This document shows, one piece after another, positions 23,304 to 34,938 of a stretch of DNA of 64,000 nucleotides. The stretch is taken from contig CM060955.1 of NCBI GenBank assembly GCA_030765055.1, positions 152,845,469 to 152,909,468 on the forward strand, in the 5' to 3' direction. Each line of letters opens with the position of its first letter. Positions within the stretch are counted from its first letter, which is position 1. This stretch comes from Mantis religiosa. Its lineage: Eukaryota > Arthropoda > Insecta > Mantodea > Mantidae. Under the pieces are notes generated by a model. That model was not told where the DNA came from. It was given only the letters and a program-made list of their open reading frames with translations, and did no database searches. A program made the position numbers and the translations under genes.

Positions 23304-23805
23304 TGTGACTTTGTGGGTTCGTGAAATGAAACGTCCAATTACACCACTCAAAAATGTTCTTTATTTCCACCGATTTACAGTTAAACTCTTGCCAATTACA
23401 CAGAATTACGTAATGCACACAATTACGATTCACCAGTTCGTCCGTTACAATTTCACTTGCACTCGTAATTACGTACAATCTTCCGATGCTCTCACACAGT
23501 CTTCTCGTCGTACACTAGCACTGCATTCTTACACCAAGAACTGACTGACTGACTGACCCACTAACTAACTCCTCTTGCACGACGTGTAGCTTATATAGGG
23601 TCCGCTTGCTGATCTGGAAGGTTCTCCATTAGATGAAATATCCCGTAAGTTCGAGAACACAGGTGGAACAGAAAGAGACGGCGCAGTGATGTTTTTTGTC
23701 CCAGCCATCCCTTCTTAACGCTATAAGACAAACGAGGGGGCGGGGCGAACACCGACCCGTCTGCTGCTTGCCCAGTCTATAGGGTGTTCCGACGCTCGGG
23801 TGACA
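23304..23805 (-). repeat. 5' LTR (right side in window)
   Basis: TGTGAC...GTGACA on the plus strand. On the element strand the promoter shows CTATATAA (rc at 23591-23598) followed by repeated TCAGTCAGTCAG (rc at about 23541-23556), matching the arthropod initiator. Differs from the 3' LTR at only a few sites and a short T-run length. Confidence 0.93.
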
Positions 23806-23809
23806 ATAT

Positions 23810-24369
23810 ACAGAGCTTCCTGTGGTTCAATGTTGTGTGAAAATACTTACCTATGTGTTCGAACTAGGAACATAGTTTTGAAACTAAATTGAAATGAAAT
23901 GAAAGTGAAATAAAAAACCTGTCAATTCCTTGAGGGCAACGCCATACTGTTACGCAGGAAGTAACAACTGGGAAGCTCATTAGGGTTGAAATCCTAAGAG
24001 TCTTGGACACACACACTTTTAGTTTTAAACCTGCATAGTTACTTCTTCCATTGTCCGCCATGTAACTCTGTTCTTAGCTTGTGTTGACCCTCTGTCCCTG
24101 CTACCTTTCTGAAGCTATATGGACTTTTCATCTTTGGTCTCTCTGCCGTTCGACGTACTATACTGGTGTCCACATTGTCATTTGTGGCGTCCATCGAAGG
24201 TGGTGCATTCTGGCAACATGCTTTCCCTATCTCCATTTCAGCTGTTGCGCCCGTGAAGCCACGTCGATCATGCTTGCCTTAATAAATACTAGTTTTAGAT
24301 ACACAGGTTTTGCTTAGTTTGGAGAGAAAATTATGTCATTATGAAAAGTTCGTCGACTTAAAAATAAAA
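23810..24369. other. Unassigned stretch
   Basis: ORFs on both strands at 24039-24317 overlap each other and show no family features. Confidence 0.45.
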
Positions 24370-24692
24370 TCCCTGGCGCGACAGCCCTTAGAAGGCCAAA
24401 GCCGACCGACCCGACTGCCGGCCTCATACCCACTTACACACGACAGATGTGAGAGATCATCCAACCGATACGGCGAGGAGATGTGGTTAGCATCGCTGCA
24501 TCCTCCAACCGAAATGTTGTTTCTCGTCATCAGGGCCGCTTACCTAACGTAAGCTACTCATTTTCCTCACGATGCTGAGTGGGTACCGGTCCTATACCTG
24601 GGAGCTAAAATCCGCAACCGGATCGAACCCGGTTCACATTCCGTGGCCAAGGACCAAAGCATGCTACCTTAGCCACGGCGTAGGACGCTTGT
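24370..24692 (-). mobile_element. SINE-B copy 2
   Basis: On the minus strand the head reads GTGGCTAAGGTAGCATGC (A-box region) then GGGTTCGATCC (B box), followed by the shared body AGGACCGGTACCCACTCAGC and CCGTATCGGTTGGATGAT. A related copy is at 1030-1315. No clean target duplication was found. Confidence 0.65.
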
Positions 24693-24929
24693 CGATTTAG
24701 CCACTATTCTTTTGAGTATAAGGTGGTTTTGCACGTGTGCAGACAAAGGAATCTTCTCATGAAAATTAATCTTGAATTACCACTTATATGGAAAAAAAGT
24801 TCAATTTGTATATCTTACAAATGGGCTAAAAGGGTACTTAAAATGTCTTAATATGTTTAAGATATTTGTATGGGAATTAAAATGTATATGTTAAACTTAC
24901 TGTTTATTCATATTCTCCAATTGACGTCA

Positions 24930-26500
24930 TCCAATCTTAGGTGCATCGGACAACGAATTAAATGTACAGTGTGCATAGAGCCTACAGTTACCAGACATTC
25001 ATCTTTCAGGATAAGGAAAAATCCATAACGTTAAGTCGCATTAAACAATGAATGAAATTATGTTCAAATGAATCCAGGGTAAATAAAACCCAGTGTCACC
25101 CGAAATTCATCTTACAAAATAAGGGAAAACTTCCAACGTTAAAGTCGTATAGGACGATGAATCTAATGATGTTCAAATGAGTACAGGGTACATAGAGCTT
25201 AGGGTTACCAGGCATTCATGTTTCACGTTAAGGGAAAACCTCCAACGTTAAACCATATCGGACGATGAATGAAATTATGTTCAAATGTGTAGGGAGTTCA
25301 TAGAGCTTAAGGTTACCAGACATTGATCTTTCAGGATAAGGGAAAGCCTCCAACGTTAAGTCCTATCGGACAACGCATGAAATGATTTTCAAATGATCCC
25401 AGGGTAGATAGAGCTTAGAGTAACCAGATACTCATCTTTTAGAATAAGGGAAAACCAACGTTAAATCATATCGGACAATGAATGAAATGATGTTAAAATG
25501 TTCCCAGGGTACATGGAGCTTAGAGATACCTGACATTCATCTTTCAAGATAAGGGAAAACCCCCAAAGTTAATTCATAACGGACGATGAATGAAATGATG
25601 TTAAAATGAGTACAGCGTACACAGAGCTTAGGGTTACCAGACATTCATCTTTCAGGATAAGGGAAAACCAACGTTAAATCATAACGGACGATGAATGTAA
25701 TGATGTTAAAATGATCCCAGGGTACATGGAGCTTAGAAATACCAGACATTCATATTTCAGGATAAGGGAAAACCAACGTTAAGTCATAACGGACGATGAA
25801 TGAAATGGTGTTAAAATGATCCCAGGGTACACGGAGCTTAGAGTTACCAGATATTCATCTTTCAGGATAAGGAATAGCTCCAATGTTAAGTCATAACGGA
25901 CGATGAATGAAATGGTGTTAAAATGATCCCAGGGTACATGGAACTTAGAGATACCAGACATTCATCTTTCAGGATAATTGAAAACCAACGTTAAGTCATA
26001 ACGGACGATGAATGAAATGGTGTTAAAATGACCCCAGGGTACATGTAGCTTAGAGATACCAGACATTCATCTTTCAGGATAAGGGAAAACCAACGTTATG
26101 TCATAACGGAGAATGAATGAAATGGTGTTAAAATGATCCCAGGGTACATGGAGTTTAGAGATACCAGATATTCATCTTTCAGGATAAGGGAAAACCAACA
26201 TTAAGTCATAGCGGACAATGAATGGAATGATGTTCAAATGATCCCAGAGTACATGGAGCTTAGAGTTACCAGATATTCATCTTTAGGATTAGGGAATACC
26301 TCCAAAGTTAAGTCATATCGGACGATGAATGAAATGATGTTAAAATGAGTACAGGGTACACAGAGCTTAGGGTTACCAGATACTCCTTTTTCAGAGCGGG
26401 AGCGGGAGAGCACTACCCAGATAGCTCATCCTGTTCGAGATTGAACTTAAAACTTCTTGAACGTGAGGCGGGCTTGTCACCAGCTATACTACCAAGGCGG
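24930..26500 (-). repeat. SINE-A body satellite array 2 (largest)
   Basis: About fourteen tandem units of 105-108 bp of the SINE-A body, read on the minus strand (CAGACATTCATCTTTCAGGA, CGTTAAGTCATAACGGACGA, ATGGAGCTTAGAGATACC). A run of units between about 25640 and 26260 shares the shortened GAAAACCAACGTTA form and ATCCCAGGGTACATGGAGCT, so this group spread locally. The right end (26395-26500) carries a worn tRNA-like head (TTGAACTTAAAACTTCTTGA, GTGAGGCGGGC). Confidence 0.9.
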
Positions 26501-26582
26501 TCAAGATAATTAAACAATAAGTAGCCATTGTTAATAATTTTTCTATGAAAATAACAGTTTTATGTTGTTTTAATAACATATA

Positions 26583-26810
26583 AGGCTGGTAGAGCTGGGT
26601 TCGATTCCCGGCGGTGGGGGTGGGGAATTTTTCTCCGACCAAGATAATTCCTCATCTTCCCCAGGGTCTGGAAGTATGAATGAGAGTGTGAATGTGCGCG
26701 TGATCTAATAATTAACTAGTTAACACCTTCAGTATGTTCCAAAGGAGAACGGCCGCCGATATGACCATAGCAGTTAAAGGCGGGGTATAAATGAAACAAA
26801 AAAATAACAT
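26583..26810 (+). mobile_element. SINE-F, head partly lost
   Basis: GCTGGTAGAGC and GGGTTCGATTCCCGGCGG (B box) start a body with CCCCAGGGTCTGGAAGTATG and AAAGGCGGGGTATAAATG before an A-rich tail. The opposite-strand copy at 36755-36937 shares both blocks. Confidence 0.7.
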
Positions 26811-27455
26811 ATAAAGCAGCTTGGAAAGGGAATTAAGATGAAAACTGTGTGTAAGCACATAAATAACAAAGTAAGAATGCATTTTGGAGAGATCTGTTTT
26901 TGAACTCTGAGTACAGGGAACTGCATGAAGCAATGGGTCTGACGGGAGCAGTATTGTTACTCTTGCCTTCCGTTAGAGGGGGCAATGGTTCAGCCGAAGT
27001 CAAGGTGGAAATACATCATGCCGAAGGCTACATGACACCGTATCGCTAACGATCTCTAAAGGGAATTGCACAAAACTCATGGCCTTTGATCTATGCGGGG
27101 GGTGGGGGGCGGGTGTAGGTTGTGGATATTGTATTTCGCTATACTGTTGGAGCATCAGTGGAAATATATCATCAACTCTTCACAGTTTAGGAGAATTCTC
27201 CTGTTGCGGCCTTATATATCGTCCCCTCATTTTATTACTTTTCCTGTTTTTCTGCAACTAGAAGGTCCACACCCCACCGTTTTCACCAAAAAGAAATGTA
27301 CGAATACAATGGATATAGTACCACAGATGTGGTCATGCCTAGTTACAAATGATAAACTTTTCAAATTTATAAATGACATTTATGTCCCAATATTGGGTAT
27401 TTGGTGCGGACTCCGTGCCCTGCAGTTAGAGCTGCTATGCGTAATGGTATTAACC
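26811..27455. other. Unassigned stretch
   Basis: Contains a short G-rich run near 27095-27120. No coding family recognised. Confidence 0.45.
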
Positions 27456-28578
27456 CAGGGGCGGTTCCTCCATAAGGTTGCAGGTTTGCGCTAAACCCAA
27501 TGATTCTGAATATACAACAGGCGCATTTTGCACATTAAAGCTGTACTTGTTTGCATTGTTTTATATACAAACATGTTTCAATTACACTTATCGTCTGTAG
27601 CTGCCCATGACCGCGGAAGTCGAAATAAACAGTGATTAGCTGTAGGAGCCGCAGGTTTGCAGCGAAGAGTTAACCTAAGATTTCGCCCAAATGTAGGCTC
27701 CCTGAGGAGGTTGCGGGAAGGTGAAGAGATGGGAGGGGCTTCTTGTACATTGCTTAAATGGAGGTTTATAAACCTAGCTCCTCCTACTCTTAGCAACGGC
27801 TATAGCGTGACCTTCATGCTTAGCTTCTGTGTACTCTGCTTTTCGAACACAGGGAGGAACACTGCTTGGAGGTTATTCAGAAGAGAGCTCTGTTAAACAA
27901 CAACGCCACACTTGTTCAGGCTTCTGGGTTTATGGCCACTTTAAGAGATTATACTTTTGTATTCTGGCTGTCTTTCTTCTACAAGATCATGCCCCATGTG
28001 GCCATTTTGTACAATCAGCTGCAGAAACGAGACTGCAATGCAACATTTGCCATCGCCCAGCTAAACGCATTTAAAAGGGAAGTGCAAAAGGTAAGAAATA
28101 GCGTGGATATCGAGGAACACGAAGAAACTGCAATTAAGAGGAGAAGAATAGAAGATCATGATGTGAAAAGAAGAGAAGCTCTTAAAGTATGTGACATTCT
28201 TAGAGAAGCAAAGGACAGATTTAGCTTCACGGGGCATCTGGTAGCCTGAACTTTGTTTCATCAAGAAAATTTCTAAGACATTTCCAGAGGATTCCCTTAG
28301 GGAAGCAATAAGGTTCTATCCTTTTATCAATGGAACAAAAATTCGTAGAGAACTGACTGTAATTTACAGTCGAGAGGAATTTCGTGGAATGTCCGGCGCT
28401 TTGTGCTTGATGGACTTCATTAAGGAAAACAATTTATGTGCTACATTCAGCGAATATGTCAAACTCCTCCGAGTACTGTTAACTATGCCAATGCCTACCG
28501 CTGAAGCAGAACGCTGTTTCTCAAATTTAAAAAGAATAAAAACTTTCCTTAGGAACACAATGTCACAGGACCGATTGA
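27456..28578 (+). mobile_element. hAT element copy 1, 3' end lost
   Basis: Starts with the hAT terminal repeat CAGGGGCGGTTCCTCCATAA, the same as 55107. The transposase-like frame reads EVIQKRALLNNNATLVQASG and FVFWLSFFYKIMPHVAILYN, then after a frameshift EEFRGMSGALCLMDF and LLTMPMPTAEAERCFSNLKR, the C-terminal dimerisation (hATC) motif. This copy keeps about 180 bp of middle sequence missing from the copy at 55107-56218. At about 28578 it is abruptly joined to a minus-strand Penelope fragment, so the right terminal repeat is absent. Confidence 0.85.
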
Positions 28579-28745
28579 CAGCGAAACCCTCCTTAATTCT
28601 CCGCTCCCAGTAACTGTTGCATTTTGCCAAGAAGTTCGTCTTCCAAAAGTTGGCTCTATGGTCGCTATCAAAACAATGCTCTGCCAGCCCAGACTTCTTA
28701 GGTTGCATTAAACGAATGCTTCGTTCATGTTCGTTAAGGAGGCTT
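28579..28745 (-). mobile_element. Penelope GIY-YIG end fragment, minus strand
   Basis: Minus-strand reading NEHERSIRLMQPKKSGLAEH, then DSDHRANFWKTN and WERRIKEGFAV matches the Penelope piece at 13225-13660. It begins exactly where the hAT copy ends. Confidence 0.75.
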
Positions 28746-28799
28746 CGCAAAAAGTTGCGTGTGTAATACATTATTTGTATTTATTTTTATTTATGAGGG

Positions 28800-28905
28800 T
28801 GTTTCTCATAATCTCTTTCAGGATAAGTGAAAGCCCTAGAAAAAAAAGCTTATCCATGTAATTCAATCTTACCGAAATTCGAACTCGAGACCTGTTGAGC
28901 TACCA
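28800..28905 (-). mobile_element. SINE-A fragment, minus strand
   Basis: CTCTTTCAGGATAAGTGAAA, CTTATCCATGTAATTC and ATTCGAACTCGAGACCTGTT match the first half of SINE-A on the minus strand. Confidence 0.65.
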
Positions 28906-30169
28906 CCACTCCTCAGAGGTGGATTTGCACAATGTCATGACTTAATTCTCTAATGAACTCAACTGTTTCCTTCATGCGTTCCATGCAGGCAGTTCGATGG
29001 CGGCTGTAGCTTTGTCTTGGTCACCTGTGCTCCCAATTTTTAAATATTTAACCCATCTCCTAATACTACAGGCATCTTCAACTTCAGCAGCAGATTGTCC
29101 TCTTAAACAAGAAATTAGTGACGAAGCTGTGATTTGTAAAACCTCTTTGGTCACGTGATAGCTGCTAATGACGTCACAATATGACATGTGTTGTTAAGTC
29201 GGCAGATTACGACGCTACGTATGTCACTCGTAATTAGTGGCTTTTTCGTGGCCAGTAAAACTAATGGAGTTGTAAAACATTTTAATTTTAATTTAATTCC
29301 CTACCACGTTCCTTGTAGCTGTTATTTAGCTCCAATAACATATCTGCTGGCAGACAGACAATGTCAAAGGTTCTTAGATATTTTGTTTTAAGGAAATTTA
29401 ATTACGGAATACTCGGTACATCCATTGCCAGTTCTAGTTAGCTGCAGCACGTAACGCCCTCTTGTTTCCATCCCCTCGTACTATCTCAGAAGCAAGGTAC
29501 CTGATATCATCTCCAGGGAATGTGGATGAAGCCAGAGAGGCTTTGATCCTGATTAACAAACTTCAGTAACAGTTTCTGCAAGCGTTAATTACAGCACAGT
29601 ACATGTAAAACTTGTTTACTCAAAGAATAAAAAACTACACGGAGTACTTTTCGTCTACATCTTTTTATCAGTAAGAAAATCGAATTAGATTTTAATTCAT
29701 TTTTGTTAGTAGTAAGATACTTTTTTCTATCGCCGCTTCGTTTTGGGAACGTTTGATGTACTTTATATATGGCATAAAACACTGTAATGCTAAATACGCA
29801 AAATATGAAGCTATTAACAGTGAAGCAAATAAATATACAAAAATATAATAATTGTTTACTTAAAACTTCGATTATAAGAAATGAAACTCTCCTTATAAAT
29901 TGAACAGGATCGCGATTTTGTGAAACTTTTTCCACATCCTTAGTAAGAGTTATAATCTCGTTGTCAACGTTACAGGCGCTAGAGGTCTACAGGCGCTATG
30001 TTTTTGTCAGTACTACTAAAATCTGAACAACGAAAGAAATTTAAAAGCAGAATCGACTGCCAGTATTTCAAAAATTATTACCCGATGTTTATTTTTTAAA
30101 ATAAGTATTTTATCTCAAACCATTAAATCTATCGGACCACTTAATTGTTTTAATAATTTAAGTTATGGA
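28906..30169. other. AT-rich stretch with no recognised gene
   Basis: A 116-codon minus ORF (29585-29935) is Lys/Phe-rich with hydrophobic runs and no family features. Nothing else seen. Confidence 0.45.
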
Positions 30170-31790
30170 TTTATTTCATGCTTAAATGACCAGAATATCA
30201 ACTGCTACGGCCAATTTATCAATCTGTTTATACTTAATTGTTGCGAAAATGTTCTTTCGTTCCGGTTTCGAAATTACGTTGTGTCCTTTCAATATAAACT
30301 TTATCACAATCGAAACAATTAAATTGATAAATACCAGGTTTGTTATTATTAGGAATTTTATCTTTTTTAGAGAAATGCAATCAATTTTAATACTATATTT
30401 ATTTTGAGGAACTAAAGTTATACCAAACTCTTTAAAAAAATTGAAAATATTACTAACCCAAGGATAGTAAGTAGATTTTTTAAAATTATAATCGTCCTTT
30501 ATTTCTAAGTTTTTTTTTATTATTTAAATATTACGTCGTACAACGCTGAGTCATAGCGGACGGTGAATGAAATGATGCTCAACTGTGTCTTTGGACCATG
30601 GAGCTTAGAGCTACCGGACATTCGTCTTTAAGGATAAGGGAAAACCCAGCAAAAGGCCTTATGCAGGTAACTCACCCCGACCAAGATTCGAACTCAGGAC
30701 CTCTTGAACGTGAGACACTTTTAAGGGTAGAAATATCATTAACAGTTTTCTGATATATAAATTTTTAAATTTTTATGAATAAAATCTATATTAAAACCAT
30801 TAATTAAAACCGCGTTAATAATATACTTTTATTCTTTATTAAATTCCTCTTTATTCAGTGGTATATTTATTAATTTATAAACTAAACAATTGAAAACAGC
30901 AATTTTATGTGAAAAAGGCTCAAGACTTTCATTTTATATAATTATCGATATCAGTAGAGTTCCTGTAATACCATAGTTTAATTTATTACTATTTCTTATT
31001 ATCTTTAGATCTAGAAAATGAAGAAATCCTTCTCTAATACGAATTTTATAGCTTTATCTTGCAAATTTAGTAATTTTAAAGCATAATTTATATTTTTATC
31101 AGGAAAAATAGAAAATATCATCAAAATATATAAAAATTAAAGGAAATACTTTAGTGACTTGCATTTCGAAAAAACTCATAAAAAGATCAGCAATAAAAGG
31201 TGAAAGAGGATTACCCATTGCTAAGCCAGAAGTTTGTTAAAAAAAGTTAACCATTAAAAGTGATTAAATTTGGTCTAAACAAAAATTAGTAAGTTAAACA
31301 AAATTAACAATTAGGTCCTCATGTAAATTTATTGAACTGAACCACTTTTTAAAATAAATTGAAAGTTTTTCTCTAGGAATACTATTAAATAAGGCAGTTA
31401 AATCAAAAGAAACAAGTTTATCAGTCTTAAATAATACAACACTGTCAATCTTTTTAACTATTTAATAATAATTTTTAATACTTACATTCTCAAACTTATC
31501 AAAATTACCATTTAACTATTCATTATAAGTTCGTGAATTTATACAATATAAAATAGGTCTCATTTTATCTCCAGGTTGATGAATTTTCTGAAGAGCATAA
31601 ATTCTAGGTAAAATAGGATTACCAACTTTTACTAAATGGTTTTGTTTATTTGATATAATTTTCACTTCATTAAGCATTTTATTAAAATTTGAAATACAGG
31701 ATTTTAGAGGCAATGCTAGCTTTCACTTATTTTTTAAGATCATTATTCAACAAATTATTTCTAATCTAGATAAAAACGTTTGCATTTTCG
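30170..31790 (-). mobile_element. Penelope-like element with RT and GIY-YIG, decayed
   Basis: Reading the minus strand from about 31750: LPRIYALQKIHQPGDKMRPI (PLE RT motif 1), LVSFDLTALFNSIP (motif A), TSGLAMGNPLSPFIADLFMS (motif B), then FIYFDDIF (active-site YxDD, here FDD). Next comes the thumb-like GFNIDFIHKNLKI, and last GIYQFNCFDCDKVYIERTQ with NFETGTKEHF (GIY-YIG). Domain order RT then endonuclease is right for a Penelope. Multiple stops and frameshifts, plus a SINE at 30535-30716, make it dead. It is much more AT-rich and older-looking than the other Penelope pieces. The N-terminal end meets a solo LTR at 31801. Confidence 0.85.
30535..30716 (-). mobile_element. SINE-A inserted in Penelope
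   Basis: Minus-strand SINE-A body and part of the head: GCTGAGTCATAGCGGACGGT, CATGGAGCTTAGAGCTACC, AGATTCGAACTCAGGACC. It splits the linker between the PLE RT and GIY-YIG regions. The outer head is truncated. Confidence 0.8.
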
Positions 31791-31800
31791 TTGTACGTAA

Positions 31801-32279
31801 TGACACCCAATTATCAGAAAGCCAGACCAACGACCTCTGAGAAGGGACCAGAGGCATACGGGCCACCCCACTCATCTATCTCAGTCACTAACTGAGGGGA
31901 TGATTAGGGAAGTGTCACTTGTCGCTGGCCGCCTCTTCCCCCTCCCCTGCCGTCTGGAACCTTCGCGGTGATTCACTGAAACGAGACACTTCGAGAAAAC
32001 GGCGATATTCCTATAAAAAGGGCTGCAATGAGTGAATTGAGTCAGTTCTTCTTGGCGAGCTGTGAGGAACGCCCAGTGAGGGGACGGACTGCGTACGTGC
32101 ATCGGAGTTTACGTAATTGCGAGTGCAAGTGAAATTGTAACAACGAACTGGTAAACTGTAATTGTGTGCATTACGTAATTCTGTGTAATTGGCAAGTGTT
32201 CAACTGTAAGTCGATGGAAATAAAGAACATTTTTGAGTGGTGCAATCGGACTTATAATTTCACGAACCCAAAAAGTCAC
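31801..32279 (+). repeat. Solo LTR, same family as 21281-23805
   Basis: Plus-strand orientation, from TGACACCCAATTATCAG to CACGAACCCAAAAAGTCAC. It has CCTATAAAAAGGGCTGC (TATA region), TCAGTTC (initiator) and GGAAATAAAGAACATTTTTG (poly(A) signal). GTAA flanks both sides (31797-31800 and 32280-32283). Generated by recombination between two LTRs in this family. Confidence 0.82.
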
Positions 32280-32303
32280 GTAATATCCAGGTGCCTTGAG
32301 TGA

Positions 32304-32797
32304 TTTTTAAGCGCAGAGGTTCTACTCCTATTAGTCCTGGACCCGTAGGACCAAGGACCCGGTCTTCCTTCTACCCGGGAACGATGGATAACTCCGGGGC
32401 TCTATCCATAGGGCAATATCTGATTTCTTAAAAAGCCTCCCCCCGCTGAGCACAACGTCAAGACGGGATGGAAGTGGATACGCCACTTACGCGCGTCAAC
32501 CCCGCAGGGAAGACTACCGAAAACCTCGGTGGGGCCGCCTGGTGATCTAGCACACCTACTAGCTCTGCAGGCTAGCACCCGGGACTTATGAGGCAACCCT
32601 CTACCCCCTCCGGGCGGCCGTGGCCTGGCCAGAGGTACCCAATTCCCCGTGGGTGTTGGGAACACACTGCCCCCTCGAGTCCAACCCAATCCGAACAACT
32701 CCCATACAGGGAGGGGCTCGAATGTTCGGCCCGAGGTTCCTCTAGTAACGTCAGAGGTACCACGAGTGCTAAGGGTCCGCATGTCTTGAGTGATAGT
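32304..32797. mobile_element. GC-rich insertion with 10-bp target duplication
   Basis: A block of about 490 bp, much more GC-rich than its surroundings, is bounded by CTTGAGTGAT on the left (32294) and right (about 32788). On the minus strand the end is GCTTAAAA next to the duplication, consistent with a short-tailed non-LTR insertion. ORFs inside (for example 32402-32782 minus) show no family features. Confidence 0.5.
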
Positions 32798-32807
32798 GAA
32801 ACCTTTT

Positions 32808-33419
32808 ACTACGCAGATAATGAGCTTTCAAGTTCATTTTTGTATGAACGAGGGACAGATCCTTGACGAGTTTCAATCTTATCCCTTCTCTATACACTAA
32901 TATATAAGCATTTGAAGCAATAATCAGAAGTTTAAAAGTGGGTCGCTATTTGAAATATGGCATTGTCAGAATCTTAACACTAGGTTAAATTTAACAAAAT
33001 TTTTAAAATGTTCAAACTAAAATAATAAATACGGGCGGAAGTGGTGTGAAATGAGGAGCTTGGCATTAAAGTTGGTTAACACCATTTTTTTGTAAATCTG
33101 AGATGATTGATGATTCTTATGCTACTTTTTATGTTGAATTCAATTATGTAACTGTTCTGCTTAAGAACTGGACAGATTTAGTTTACAATTTCATTTATTT
33201 ATCCATGTTAGGATCAAAATATGGACAACGCCACTGTAGTTTAGTTTTATTTTAAGACAACTTCTCCAGTAGCCAATAAGAAGCTGGCATTCATCATATC
33301 TATTCCGAACATGCATCACAAATTCAAAATGTATGATTGTTTACAGTAGCCTGTAATGTGTGAATTGTGAGTAAATTTTTGTTGATTAGACCCAATAATG
33401 TTTAATATTGTCAAGAAAA
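32808..33419. other. AT-rich stretch with no recognised feature
   Basis: No coding family or repeat match. Confidence 0.5.
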
Positions 33420-34015
33420 TGGAAGTTCAAATGGGAGAAGTTGCTGCAAAAGAAGCAAGGAAGCGAAAAATCGACAAGTCAAATTGGAAACGCATGAAAT
33501 AAGTTAAAGTGATCAGAATGGTCGCAGATGGTTGTGCGGGCCTGAAGAAAAATGTGAATGTGCTAACCATGTGCTCTGTTTGGTTTGTAAAGCTTGTCCC
33601 TAGGAATATAGAGTCCTTGTAATTAATCTTTCATGTTAATGGGGACTCCTATATCCCAGTGGACTGAGCCACCATAATCGATTTGTCGTAACACCCTGAA
33701 ATCTTTTCTAAGCGTAGACAAGTGAAGATTTTGGGAAAAGACTGGACAACAGTTGACTGGAAACAAGAAGCTAAGGTGGTTGTCAAGCCAATGCAAAGTC
33801 TCAACTTTCCGCTTTCCAGATGTAAGCGCTTCATACTCAGATCTTCTAAGAACCAGAGAAATGTGTTGGTATCTGGTGAGTTGGCACACAATATTAATAT
33901 TGGCAAGCTTATGTTGATAACAAAGAGGTCCAGGTGTAGGCAACTGTAGGCCTGTAGACTGCAGCGTTAACCCAAAGAAAATTGCAGATGTTTCAAAATT
34001 TCCTAGCAAGCCACT
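33420..34015 (+). pseudogene. Transposase-like ORF remnants, family unnamed
   Basis: Two pieces on the plus strand: ARKRKIDKSNWKRMK with a stop (33450-33500), and GKDWTTVDWKQEAKVVVKPM then CKRFILRSSKNQRNVLVSGE (33725-33880). The basic RKRK...NWKR start and the C-terminal pattern resemble proteins repeated in many insect genomes and usually annotated as uncharacterised transposon proteins; that is recall, not a search. Stops and a gap between the pieces make it a pseudogene. Confidence 0.35.
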
Positions 34016-34715
34016 TTGGGAATATTTAGCTAGAAATGATGACCTCGTTCTTTTTAAGATATAAGACTAAATATAAATATGTCAGTTAAGTTCAGAAGCA
34101 TACAAGTTCAATATTTTAAGAAATAGTTTTATTTTGTATGTTTGATTTTGTCCATTTCTTCCAGTACATTAGGTATTATAATATGTAATTCAATGCATCA
34201 GTTTATACAGCCCTGAAGAATTTCGTAAGTGTAAATAAAATATATAAAATTACTAATTATATCATGATCATAAAATTTAGTTTCAAAAGTGGACAGTTCC
34301 AATTTAAAACGGCTTCCGTTGGGTACAAAAAAGACAATTCCATAATTTGGCTACAAAAACGACCAACTCCACTATTTAAACTATACTCCTGGCTTGAATA
34401 ATTATCTAAATTCATAAATGAACAAACAGGGATGTTGCTAAGGAATATAAGAATGATGTAAATAATTGTCAGCATTATACTGACTACAGCACTGTGGTTA
34501 TTGCCTCTACTGTAAAAAAGCAAAAGTGGAGTTGTCCAGCTTTGATACTAAGCTTCTCAAATATATCTACTTATTGTGGATTATGATTTCGTCGGTTTCC
34601 ACAGGTTTATGAGCTACAAAATTGTTTCCGAAAGAAGAGAATCCATAGGCTATTCCCAGAATATTAAAAACATACATTTTATTTATTCCGTAAAAGTCTT
34701 AAATATGCAATTTTT
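34016..34715. other. AT-rich stretch with no recognised feature
   Basis: No family or repeat match. Confidence 0.5.
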
Positions 34716-34938
34716 TGTCACCCGAACGTCAGAACTCCCTATAGAACCGGCCGGCAGTAGGGCTAGAGGGGAAGCATTGAGACAACGCCTACCCATTTGT
34801 CTCGTTTAGCTAACTGAAGGGATGATTAGGAGAGCGGCGCGAGCCCTGTACCGTCTCCTCCCCTCTCACCAGACATCACGAAACCTCGAGATAATTGTGC
34901 GCTCCGCGAACCTTCCAGAAACGGCGATCTTCCCTATA

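Larger units (their letters stand above)
21281..23805 (-). mobile_element. LTR retrotransposon, internally deleted, young
   Basis: Two near-identical LTRs of about 500 bp flank a 1.5-kb interior read on the minus strand. A 4-bp target duplication ATAT lies at 21277-21280 and 23806-23809. The primer binding site, gag-like start, RNase H, integrase zinc-binding part and polypurine tract are all present and in order. Protease, most of RT and the integrase core are missing. The order RNase H then integrase and the 4-bp duplication fit Ty3/Gypsy (Metaviridae-type) elements. About six substitutions separate the two LTRs by eye, so insertion was recent. Confidence 0.93.

Noticed and set aside
32402..32782. 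126-codon minus-strand ORF
   Set aside because: Gly/Pro/Arg-rich by GC content inside an inserted GC-rich block; no motifs.
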